A stretch of 64,000 bases of DNA. It comes from Triangularia verruculosa. Lineage: Eukaryota > Ascomycota > Sordariomycetes > Sordariales > Podosporaceae. A model generated the notes under the pieces. That model did not search any database. It was not told the DNA's origin and saw nothing but the letters and a program-made list of their open reading frames with translations. Location: contig MU863893.1 of assembly GCA_033296885.1 (NCBI GenBank), forward strand, positions 186,001-250,000. Direction: 5' to 3'. Below, piece after piece: positions 43,047-52,807 of this stretch; within the stretch, counting starts at the first letter, position 1, and every line of letters starts with the position of its first letter. A program made the position numbers and the translations under genes.

Positions 43047-44013
43047 TTACACCATGATCAAACCACCAAACACGGCCGCAACGGCAGTCAAGCCCAAGAC
43101 GTAAACAGAAGAAGCTCTGATGTCAGCAGCGCCGCTGGTGTCGTTGTTTCCACCTTGGCCACCAGCGTTGTTGTTATTGTTGCCACCGTTGCCGCCCTGG
43201 TTGTTGTTGTCGAGACCTTGGGGAGCACTTGTTCCGTTGCCCCCGTTGGCACCGGTATCAATCACAAAGTAGGTGGCACCAATAGCAGGGCCGAGGCCGA
43301 GCTGTGTCCTCCAGCGGGAGAGCTGTTTTTATTTTGTCAGTTTCAGAGCAAGATGAAGGTGGGGTGGAGGGCAAAAGACGGCGACATACATTCCAGTTGG
43401 CAACCTCCCTCTCCATCCCAACGCTCTCAAACCCGGCGTTGCTGAATCTGGCCGGCTGGGTGTACAGCGCCATGATGTACCGATGCACACCCGAGTTAGC
43501 ATCCGGCTTCGGCGCGGTAAAGTTGGTGAATGGAGGCCCGGCGTTGGCCGGTCTGGCCAGCCTCTGCGCGGTGCTCAGCACGGTTGAGTTTTGGCCGTTC
43601 AGAGTAAAGTTGCCCGCCAACCAATGTCTCAGGTTGCGAGCGGTGGGGTTGCTCCTGGCCGGAGCATCGGCGTCGAGCAGATAGATGAGATAGCGGGTCT
43701 GGGCGGTGATGTTGGTGGCGTTGTTGAGGTTTTCCACAGAGAACTCGATGGGAAGGGTGCTGATCTCGTTGACCGTCAGCGACGAGCCAGGGATGAGGAG
43801 CTCGCTGTGGTTGGAGTCGCCCTCCGTCTTGTAGGTTGCGTAAAACGAAACAGCTGGGTCGAGGGCGGGAATGACTTCGGGAACGATGCCAGAGTTGACA
43901 AAGGCGTTCTTGAAGGAGAGGGTGGAGACAGACTCGGCATTGTCGTCCGCGAGAGAGACGCTGGCCAGAGCCAGGAGGGAGAGGGGAAGCGATTTGGAAA
44001 TGGTGGGATACAT
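43047..44013 (-). CDS. Secreted GPI-anchored PEBP-like protein
   Basis: Exons 44013-43390 and 43322-43047 give 299 residues; the splice yields VANWNLSRWRTQLG. Residues 1-22 are a signal peptide (LPLSLLALASVSLA). The PEBP core shows the ligand-pocket motif DADAPARSNP and the HW motif RHWLAGNF, then HRYIMALYTQP. After the core (FVIDTGANGG) comes a Gly/Asn-rich stalk, a small-residue omega-site region (TSGAADIRASS) and a hydrophobic tail (YVLGLTAVAAVFGGLIMV). This is the pattern of a GPI anchor signal. PEBP proteins are mostly cytosolic; fungal cell-surface forms occur but their ligand and role are unknown. The N-glycosylation sites NATN and NFT support secretion. Confidence 0.9.
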
Positions 44014-44718
44014 TTTTTTTCTGGTTGTCTAAAACTGATCAACAGTGGCGTAGTCGCAAGAATAATAATACAAAGCTAATGTCCGGCACTGCCAGAATGA
44101 AACTTTTCAAAAGGTCGAAAAGAAAATGGTGCTGGAATGGCCAGATGAGGAGAGAAGGAAAAGTTCCGAAGACCTCGAGAAACGGGATTACATGTTGATA
44201 TAGAGTCCACAAGTCGCTCGGACAATTGATTTGGGCACATAACACGGGGTAAAAACATCCGGTGGTGATCGTGAACCGTTTCCGAGGGGCGCAAGAGGGA
44301 GATCATACACGTTGTGGCAGTCTTGGCACCACTACCCCTGACTCCTTTTGCGTGTGTGCGGTTGTTTTATCCAAACTCTGTAGCACAGCGACCATGTTTC
44401 AGGTGTCTGTAGACTGCCAAATTTTACCCCCAAGGCGCTCCTCCTTGTGCTACCAACAAAAAGACACATCAAAGTTCACCAGGGGGATTTGTTTCGATTT
44501 GAGTGCCAAGTTCTTGGAGGCCGCGCGACAGGTAAAACGGCGGCCTTGGTTGTTAAGAGATCAGAGCTGACGAGAAGGGGTAAGAGAAAAGAAACTAGTA
44601 AATTACAGATAGTAAAACAAAGTGGTATCTTCTTTGAAACATAGGTATTGGGTGACCAAGACAACTCTAACCCCTAATTTGCTCTCTTTTCTCTACCTCT
44701 AGCTTTCTTCAATTTCTG
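44014..44718. other. Intergenic
   Basis: 705 bp holding the PEBP promoter and the 3' UTR of the next gene. No other feature is visible. Confidence 0.55.
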
Positions 44719-46012
44719 TCAGACATAATGTTGGCCCCTATCTGGCAGGTCTCTTGGGTGGGCTGGATATGGAATGGCGATGCCCGGCTCGCTGTAGGAG
44801 ACCGTCTGTTTGGGTTTCTATTAGCCAGTGTCAACAGACAAAGTTGAAAGACGCCGAAGAGGGACAGAAGGGAACTTACGACATCATGTTGGACTAGAAT
44901 CTCCTCCTGTGACCCCATCGCGTCTAGACTACCTTGCATCGACTTTTTCTCTTTGGAAATGGAGCCCATTCTGACACTCTTGCTGATCGATTGTCTGGCG
45001 GTAAGCTTGCTTCCTCCTGCCGAATGCTGGTTCGATCGGTTTGCTGAGTTGCGCGAGTGGGCAGTGATGAGGACCTTCAAGGCAGGTAAAGTCCCGACAA
45101 TGACGGCTAACAAGTTTGTCAGCTTCTTGAAAAAGGTGTGCCGCTATGGAATGAGACGGCAAGAACTTACAGATGGAAGCTGCAAGAGTGGACCAGATCA
45201 TCAAAAGCGTCAGGTTGACAAACATCTTTTCCACCAGCACTTGCTTCGCTCTGATGATGGCAAAAGCAATCATGACAAAACCCAGCCCAAAAACAGCAAC
45301 CAGTCCAACCTTTTGTCTCCAAGTCACCTTGACATTATAGATCAACCTCAGGGGCATGGCCATGACTGTTTCCCAGCACTCGTCAGTGTACATTCCCGGC
45401 TTTTGTCCTGGTTGATGGTGAAAACTTACTGCACAGATCCGTAAAAACATCGACCGCAGTGCTGAACCAGACGCTAAAGTTTGATGCCCACACATGCTCC
45501 GGCTTTGCGCATGTCGCAAACCCAAAGAAGTTCTTCACATCACTCCCACATGACACGGTCAAGGTGACCAAACATCCTCCATACGCCAGCAAGCAGAACA
45601 GTGCCAGAAAATACCACACCCTGCGGTACGCGGGCAGATCCCGGAAGATTTTCCAGTAAAGTGCCAGAAACGCGGCCTTGACGCTCCAGAGGGTCGACCA
45701 GAAGAGGATAACGATGGGAAACTGAAAGAGAAGATAGCGCTCTGTTTCTTCAATGATGCCCACTATTGGGGCCGTGCCGGCCAAGACTCCGGCAATGTAG
45801 TATAGCGAGGGAAGTTGTATCGTTTCGAGGACACATAGTGATAGTAAGCACGTTAACGCAAAGAAAATGCAGTAGTCGTCGACTGTGGGGGCAGATGTCT
45901 TTGCTCGGACGGCTGTCCGGAGAGCCACCAGCACAAAAGCTGTGGAAAAGCTGGTCCAGATGATGGCGCGCAGGGAGTCCTCCGGCACGGTGGCCGCGTC
46001 GATGGTGTCCAT
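44719..46012 (-). CDS. Seven-TM integral membrane protein (fungal rhodopsin-domain family)
   Basis: Four exons, 46012-45430, 45365-45171, 45106-44880 and 44817-44719, give 367 residues in one frame. About seven hydrophobic spans follow the Pth11-related rhodopsin-domain layout. TM1 begins after a short N-terminus (AIIWTSFSTAFVLVALRTAVR), with VDDYCIFFALTC and AAFLALYWKIFRDLP as family-typical loop/TM borders. Loop Cys residues are near SCGSDVKNFFGFATC. VFTDLCIMAMPLRLIYNVKV spans the first intron and VGLVAVFGLGFVMIAFAIIR follows. The cytoplasmic tail is basic and Ser-rich (TARQSISKSVRMGSISKEKK). There is no CFEM domain. A membrane sensing or signalling role is suspected for the family, but the ligand is unknown. 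Confidence 0.9.
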
Positions 46013-46650
46013 CTTTCCAAGAGGTTGTACTAAAGTGAAGGGACGGTCCGCTGGGTGCTTCAGTCAGGTGTTTCGGTGGCACGGGGACTCGGGACAGAGG
46101 GAAAAGGAGGGTAAGACAAGGCCATTGGGGGCCCGTGCCGTATATGAAGATGGGGACACCATCCTCATACTGAAAGCGATTCCTGGATGGGCAGCCTGGA
46201 AATACATATGGGCTGATAAAGAGCAGTGGCGGACTGAGAGGATAGCTCGACGCGAGATTGTTGGTCTTTGCCTTCCAAGCCAAGACAGCGGCCTCTTCCA
46301 ACGACTCGGGATAACGCCTCTCGTTCGTCCAACGGCAATAGGGCTGTCACACGGTCTGGTGTTTGCTACTGGTCGGTTGCTTTCGACACTTTGGCGCGCT
46401 GGGCGACGACATGGAGGCTCTGCGCTGTGAGTGGCTGCCACAGCTTTCGGCAATGGATTGAAAGCCCCGGCTGGACCTGCAGTGGTGCAGGTGGTGCAGG
46501 GGAGAAGCGACACAGCGACCAGTCAGTTGGAAACTTCCCCGCGTTGTGTTATCGGCAGCTGTCTGTCGCGTGTTGCGATTGGCCGACAAATCTCTCAGCT
46601 GCAGGAGAATTTCACCCCGAAAAGGAAACAGCTCCAAGCGCGCACAACCT

Positions 46651-46694
46651 CGACTCTGTTGGACTCTGTTGGACTCTGCTGAAGTCTGCTGGAC
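46651..46694. repeat. Degenerate 10-bp tandem repeat
   Basis: Four and a half copies of a GGACTCTGYT unit (CGACTCTGTT, GGACTCTGTT, GGACTCTGCT, GAAGTCTGCT, GGAC). Confidence 0.8.
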
Positions 46695-47632
46695 CCGATC
46701 ACGGGGACAGTCATGAGGTGGATTATATCATCAGTCCATTTCCCCCCAAACTCGGCGTGCAATTCGTTCCCGTTTGTTGATGCATCAAATCCTCAGCGGG
46801 CCTTATCGCTCGGCCCAGCCACCGAGAGACCCCGCCCTCAATCACACCTTATCACCCGGTTTCCGACCACTCCATCACTCTGCTCCCTCACCTTTGCCTC
46901 ACCTCACCGCGTCACCAGATTGGGGTGTGGTGTGTGCTGGCACGGCTCACAAGCATGAACACCACCGGCACCCCTGTCGCCCAGCCCAACAAGATTTCCA
47001 GGGTCTTCCCAGACGGCCGGGCATCAACTGTTCTTTTATTCTCTGGTTCCTGTCGTCGTCGTTCTCGGCTTCAATGCTAATGATTGCTGAATGATGTCAG
47101 GCACCCCACTGCTGGCAGACAGGCCAAATCCCGAAAAGCCGGAATGCGGCGCAATTTGGTTCGCTGCACTCGAAAAACCACGTCACTCGGGCGCTCGTCC
47201 ATGCGGGCTGTGCATGTTCTCTTCTCTTGGACTCGAGGCCATTGGATCAATATTGAATGCATCGTCTCGGTGGCACAAAGGCACGAATGTCCTTTTGACA
47301 CGACACCGCCCGTATTCGATCACTGCATGCACCTTTTTTTTCTCGAAGCCGTCGTTGCCTTTCCCTCTCGTGCCCTCTGAGCCTAGCGTCAACGCCGCCA
47401 GCAGGGAACGATGGAGCTGAGCGGAGACACGGCCCCATGTCTTGACCGCCACGTCGCCGAGCCCGACCTTATTTGATCGGGATTAAGACCGAAAAAGCAA
47501 GGTAAAAGCCTCAGATAATTCCACGAGGTTGGGGAAGAAAAAAAACTTGACGCCATCATCATACTTAACAATGCTGTCCCCGTCCCTTCCACTTCGAGCC
47601 CGGGTTTTTGTTCTCGAGCCGAGGAGGAGGGT

Positions 47633-47644
47633 ATGATGGATTAG
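47633..47644 (+). promoter_or_regulatory. Minimal upstream ORF
   Basis: ATGATGGATTAG encodes Met-Met-Asp-stop, ending 57 bp before the start codon of the secreted protein gene. If transcribed it could lower translation of the main ORF. Confidence 0.4.
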
Positions 47645-47670
47645 GAATCACGACCACATCATATTTTTAC

Positions 47671-47701
47671 GATAAGGATAACGACAACGATAACGATAAC
47701 G
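47671..47701 (+). repeat. GATAAC-type hexanucleotide repeat abutting a start codon
   Basis: GATAAG GATAAC GACAAC GATAAC GATAAC G runs straight into the ATG at 47702, so the repeat forms the immediate 5' leader. Confidence 0.85.
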
Positions 47702-48704
47702 ATGTTCGGACTCAACCTTTTGATTCTCTGGGCGGCAGCAACCTCACTGCTCGCGTCCGCCTTGCCACTCTCAGTTCAAGATATCAACACACCAACACCA
47801 GAGCCAAAAAAGACATTCTGGAAGAGCTTCAATCCCAACACCGATTTCCGAAATCGTAACTTCAACACCATCTCCCGCATCTACAACCTCACAGTCTACC
47901 CCAACCAAGTGCCGATTCTGACCTTTGGGGGCGCCGCCTTTGTGCCAAAGGGACTCTTTGCCCAAGATGTTGTCGGCCGCGTCGATCCAGTAGGCAACTT
48001 TACCGGCTTCGAACACTCGATTGAGTACTTTTTTGCTCTCTCACCGTTGCCTCAGGCCAATCCATCGTCTGCCGCCATCACCAGCTACAAGATTGTGGAG
48101 TTTTCGTCCGAGTGCAGGGACATCGCCGCCAGCGTGGTGTACCTCTACACCAGCGTCGTCAACCCAGGCTCCCCCGACCACGGAAAACCACTACCCCCAC
48201 TAAAGCAAGTGGCATTTTGGAAGTTCAACAAAGAGGGCGAGGTGACAAAGTACGATGCCTGGATCCCCAATCTCAACAGCTGGGTCACAAGGACCACGGC
48301 GGCAAGCTTGGGAAATCCCGAGTTCCAGCTCGAGAGCATCAGGCAAATCTGCTATGGGACTCAGGCGAGGTGCTACGGTCCAAACCAGCAGTGGGACAGC
48401 ATCGAGGACTGTGTCGTGGGGCTGGCAAAGAAGAACTATGGAACGTACGATGAGGCCTGGGGGGACAACGTCGTTTGCAGAACCATTCACTTGGTGCTGA
48501 CGCAAACGAGACCTGATGTGAGTTTCTTCTCTTGCATTTCCTTCAATTCAAAAAGTGTCGGCTGACATGTTTCAAAAGGTTCATTGCCCACACGTTGGCC
48601 CGACCGGAGGAGGCAAGTGTGTCGACGTGGAGTACCCCGAGAACTACTTCTCGGATAAGTGGCTCTATGGGGAGGAGACGGGGGAGACTTTTATCTGTAA
48701 ATGA
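47702..48704 (+). CDS. Secreted Cys-rich protein of unknown function
   Basis: Exons 47702-48517 and 48579-48704 give 313 residues. Residues 1-21 are a signal peptide (MFGLNLLILWAAATSLLASA). The protein then has several Cys-bearing conserved-looking blocks: SSECRDIAASVVYLY, FWKFNKEGEVTKYDAW, CYGTQARCYGPNQQWDSIED, GDNVVCRTIHLVL, and across the splice VHCPHVGPTGGGKCVD. It resembles an uncharacterised family of fungal secreted proteins; the middle part could adopt an NTF2/SnoaL-like fold, but this is inference. It ends in ETFICK. No catalytic motif is evident. It is probably extracellular and disulfide-bonded. The leader has an unusual GATAAC repeat and a tiny upstream ORF. Confidence 0.86.
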
Positions 48705-50328
48705 TGTGCTTTTTTTAGATGTACATGACGGGGCCGCCTTGACGATGACGACAAGAAGCATGGGACAGATGATTTGATGACTGACGACAACTACAACGAC
48801 GAGCATACGAAAGAGGGGGCATTTATTGTAATAATGTGTATTTAGACGGACTGGTACATTCTCAGATATGGGTGGACATATATGGCGGCGGTAGCGTAGT
48901 GCCTTTTCAATGGGATAATAGATGGTTGTGGAATTCGCTGTTCCAATACCTTTGAGCCGGGGAGGCAAGGACTGGACAAGGTCAGCGGAGTTGCACCTTC
49001 CTCCCAGTCACCCAACAGTTTCTACAATCCTTCTTTCCCAAGGCAAGAAACTTTCTCTGCTCGAATCAAGTGGAGTGATCCTGATGGAAATTGCTTCCTG
49101 CCTCAACTGCGTCCATACTTCAACCTCGGACCTTCGAACCGAATGAACAGGCGAGTATCCTTCTGGCCGTGGTTTTGACATGCTGAGTGGGTGACTGTAG
49201 AGTTCCATCGTCTTCAAGCCCACCGCGCTTCCAGTGTCGACTTCACCTATGTTTGCACACCATCTTCTTTGACTCCTAATTCTGCCAGAATTCAACATGT
49301 TACCTAAATACGACTGCAACAAGTGAAACGACAGGGCCTTTATTCTCGCCCCATAGACCGGGAGAATCTCCGATCTGGTCATAAAGAAAACTCTTTAGCC
49401 CACCATCCGTCTTCTGGTTTTACCCTGCCGACCTCAGGGATCAGGGCATGTGACCTGCCCAAGACACTCGATGAGGCCACCCGGCGGACGAGTTACAAAC
49501 AGAAACAGAGGCCAGTTTTAATGACAACACACACGGAAGCAACCGACTGGCAGCAAGGAGCGTCGCAGTGAGGAATCTGCCTAAAAGAATCCGGAGGCGG
49601 ACATAAGCTTTTCTGGGGTTACCCTGCTACGGCCGATGGCTGGTCATGAGAAGGGGTGGTCAGCGAAAACGTTGGCCCACAAAACGTGACCTGTAAGCGC
49701 CACTCGGAAAGCATCTCGGGTCTAGAAAAGCGGATGATCGTAATATCTATCATACCCAGCAACCCGGACTGCCTCCCGGATCTGCCTGCCCTTCAACCGA
49801 CCCACTCATCAGATCCTCAGGTGAATCACCAACTCACGATAACCAGCCGTCAAAAGAATTGATGGAAGACTTCAGGCTGAAGATACCATCGACAGGCAAC
49901 AAAGACTAACGGCATCACCGGTATTCTTCACGGCAGACAGAGCGCCAACCGAGCCCGCTGTTACATCGACTGAGCTTGTCTTTTGTGGCCAACGCCTGCC
50001 CCCCTGAACAGCAGTCGTATTCACCTACAGGGGTCGAAGGTCCCAAAGACACAGAACACCTCAATTTTTGTGGGAAGTGCCCAATCTACTCTAAACAAGA
50101 GGCGTTGTGGGGTACATGCTCTTTATGCGGACCCGAACCGGGGTTTCAACCGTCCCAAACACGGCACGAGATTGGTGGGAATGACTTGCCTTTTGTAGAA
50201 AACACGGGTCTACGTCCGGTTCACACGTTACGTACTCCAGACCAAAGCGCCGCACGGCATCAATCATCGCGGGGTCCCGCACGGCAGGGAGGGAGATCGT
50301 CATGGAAGCTGCTTGGGAGATGGGTTTA

Positions 50329-50335
50329 GGCTAAA
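50329..50335 (+). promoter_or_regulatory. XlnR/XLR-1-type site GGCTAAA
   Basis: Matches GGNTAAA/GGCTAR, bound by xylanolytic activators in ascomycetes, 465 bp upstream of the xylanase ATG. A second match, GGCTAG, is at 50501-50506. Functional binding is inferred. Confidence 0.45.
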
Positions 50336-50705
50336 AAAAAAAGGGAGACCTCTTGACTGGAACTACCACATCACAGACGAGGATGGCGAACGAAAGGGCC
50401 GTGTGACATATCCGTCGTCGACTGGGAATGGATCAAGGGCCTGTGTTACCGAGGTTTTCCGGATTTCTCGACAATACTGGGGTATTGATACGCGCGCTTG
50501 GGCTAGGGGTGCGGCCAACGACATGTCGGTTTTCGTGAAGGGGCAAGGGCAGGGTGCGATGGCGAAAACAAGCTCATACGATGGTCTCAATCCTGTTGTC
50601 GTAAGGTGGTGGTACTAACCTCAGGGAGAGACATGTCCAGATTCGATCACCGGAGGTAGATCTCCTTGTTTATTCTCACGCAGCCATGGAGCTCTGAGTG
50701 TTGTC

Positions 50706-50712
50706 TATATAA
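50706..50712 (+). promoter_or_regulatory. TATA box of the xylanase gene
   Basis: TATATAA, about 90 bp before the start codon, as expected for a strongly inducible secreted enzyme. Confidence 0.65.
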
Positions 50713-50799
50713 GTTCAGTTTACTCCCGAGCTCCAACCATCGATTTTCTTTCGTCACCATCAGCCTCACCACCTCCAGCACAAAGACACACACCTCACA

Positions 50800-51471
50800 A
50801 TGGTCTCTTTCAAGACTCTCCTGACGGCTACCCTAGCCAGCGGTGCCCTTGCCGTTCCCTTCAACGCCACTGAGGTTTTTGAATCTCTCCAAGCCCGCGC
50901 CGGGACACCCTCGTCGACCGGCACTCACAACGGCTACTACTATTCCTTCTGGACTGACAACGGTGGCACCGTCAACTACCAGAATGGCAACGGCGGCTCC
51001 TACTCGGTCAACTGGCAGAACTGCGGCAACTTCGTCGGCGGCAAAGGCTGGAACCCAGGCAACTCCAACCGCGTCATCAACTACTCTGGCAGCTTCAACC
51101 CCTCGGGCAATGGCTACCTCGCCATCTACGGCTGGACTCGCAACCCGCTCATTGAGTACTACATCATTGAGAGCTTCGGAACCTACGACCCCAGCTCGGG
51201 GGCCACCAAGCTGGGCACTTTCAACACTGATGGAGGAACCTATACCATCGCCAAGAGCACAAGATACAACCAGCCTAGCATTGAGGGCACCAAGACTTTC
51301 GACCAGTTCTGGAGTGTGAGAAGCTCCAAGAGAGTTGGCGGAAGCGTGAATGTGGGCAATCACTTCAAGGCTTGGGCGGACAAGGGGCTGAGGTTGGGTA
51401 GCCACGACTACCAGATTGTGGCTACTGAGGGGTACCAGAGCTCTGGGTCTGCCTCGATCACCGTTTCGTGA
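50800..51471 (+). CDS. GH11 endo-1,4-beta-xylanase
   Basis: Intronless, 223 residues. A signal peptide (1-18, cleavage near GALA) is followed by a short propeptide ending in a dibasic-like LQAR site (residue 33), likely cut by a Kex2-type protease. The catalytic core has the GH11 beta-jelly-roll pattern (YYSFWTDNGG, YSVNWQNCGNFVGGKGW). The nucleophile is Glu119 (NPLIEYYIIE) and the acid/base is Glu210 (VATEGYQSSG). The residue paired with the acid/base is Asn74 (NWQN), which in this family goes with neutral rather than acidic pH optima. There is no CBM. The enzyme cleaves xylan outside the cell. The promoter has a TATA box and XlnR-type sites. Confidence 0.97.
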   Translation: MVSFKTLLTATLASGALAVPFNATEVFESLQARAGTPSSTGTHNGYYYSFWTDNGGTVNYQNGNGGSYSVNWQNCGNFVGGKGWNPGNSNRVINYSGSFNPSGNGYLAIYGWTRNPLIEYYIIESFGTYDPSSGATKLGTFNTDGGTYTIAKSTRYNQPSIEGTKTFDQFWSVRSSKRVGGSVNVGNHFKAWADKGLRLGSHDYQIVATEGYQSSGSASITVS

Positions 51472-52807
51472 GGGGTTCTTGAGTTGAAAGTATTGGTGGC
51501 GATGGGACGTTGGAAGACTTGGCAAACTCAAAAAGGACCAACAATTTTCTTGTAAACAGCTTCGGCTTTCTATTCTTTCACACAATTCTTGAAGAAAGTG
51601 CTTTTTAGGTGAAGACATTACCTGTTTTTGTGCCTTTTCTTTTGACCAGTTGTTGTGACGAATCGAGATGAGGATGGCGTACTCAAAACGCTATTGGCAA
51701 AACAGATAAACGCATTTTAAGTTCAAGGCTGATTTATCATCTTTCAACGGCGTAAAGCCTGCAATATGCTGTCGATACCCTTCCATGACTGGAAGCCCAG
51801 TTGGTGCAAGTATAGGGGGTTAGGGTTGAGGGAGAGCGCGGTTTAAGATGCCAAAGAAAGGAAGGATCAGGCTTCTCACTGCAAATTCTTGGCCAAAATG
51901 AGGAACGGGCATATGGGTGGCTTTAAGAGTAACACTTTCAAAAGCCCGTTGCCTGACTGATTTTACAGAGGTGATCACTGTTTCTGCCTCGAAGCCTTCC
52001 AAAAGATGTGGATCCACTTTCGCGGCTGCCTGGCACGTGCGCCGACGTCGCGTCTGTCATTGACGTTGACATCACCAATTCCAATCATTCCCAAGCCCCA
52101 AATCTTTCTGCTCTCAAGTGGCCCACGAAGAGTTGAAGACGAACTTCGTATTATATAGGCTCATGATAGTTCTCAACTTCTGGGCATTCCCTTGGAGCAT
52201 AGCTGCTTTCGTCCGTGGCTGTTCGGCCAGGACATATATTGTCGCGTTCAAGCTCACCCCACTTTCGACGTCCACTGTCCACAACACCACCACCACTTCT
52301 CATCATCACCACCACCGTCCGCGCTCGCTAGGATAGGAGTGGATTTTGCTCCAGTCGCACCGTTAGTCCCCGACTGGCTACAGGATCTGCACGCATCAGC
52401 TGGTGAGAAACGGCCGTCACGTCCTGTGAGCAAATGAGTTTTGGCACTCGCGTGGCAGTCGTGGAACCCTGATCAGTCAGATGCCGCACACCCCCTGACA
52501 CAGGACAGCTGCTAACCCTGAATTAGGGAAGTTGGAAGGCGGCCCGTTGCTGGTCTCTGCCGTCAGAGTTCCTCTCTGGGCTCCCTCGCCGGGCCCCTGC
52601 CTATTCTGAAGCTGCACCGGGCGGGAAGACGCTAGGTGTAGCGACCACCGCGTCATCTACCACGGCAGTCAGGAGCGCCTATCCATAGTAGAGCCTCGAG
52701 CCGCAGGACGCACGCCGTCTACCGATTTTGAAGTCTCACATTGAGTTTTCTTGTCCGCCGTCGTACTCTTTGCGCCCACGATTCTCTCACCACTTCCTCA
52801 GACCACA
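51472..52807. other. Intergenic
   Basis: 1.3 kb with short low-complexity stretches (CACCAC/CATCAT near 52280-52320) and no supported gene. Confidence 0.55.

Larger units (their letters stand above)
46013..47701. other. Intergenic, divergent promoters
   Basis: 1.7 kb between divergent genes. It contains a degenerate 10-bp tandem repeat (46651-46694), the GATAAC repeat before the next start codon, and a three-codon upstream ORF. No gene was found. Confidence 0.55.
48705..50799. other. Intergenic, xylanase promoter
   Basis: 2.1 kb without a supported gene. The last 500 bp contains GGCTAAA (50329-50335), GGCTAG (50501-50506), a CTGGGG CreA-like site near 50477, and a TATA box. Confidence 0.6.

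Noticed and set aside
50833..51618. 261-codon minus-strand ORF
   Set aside because: Antisense shadow of the GH11 xylanase gene.
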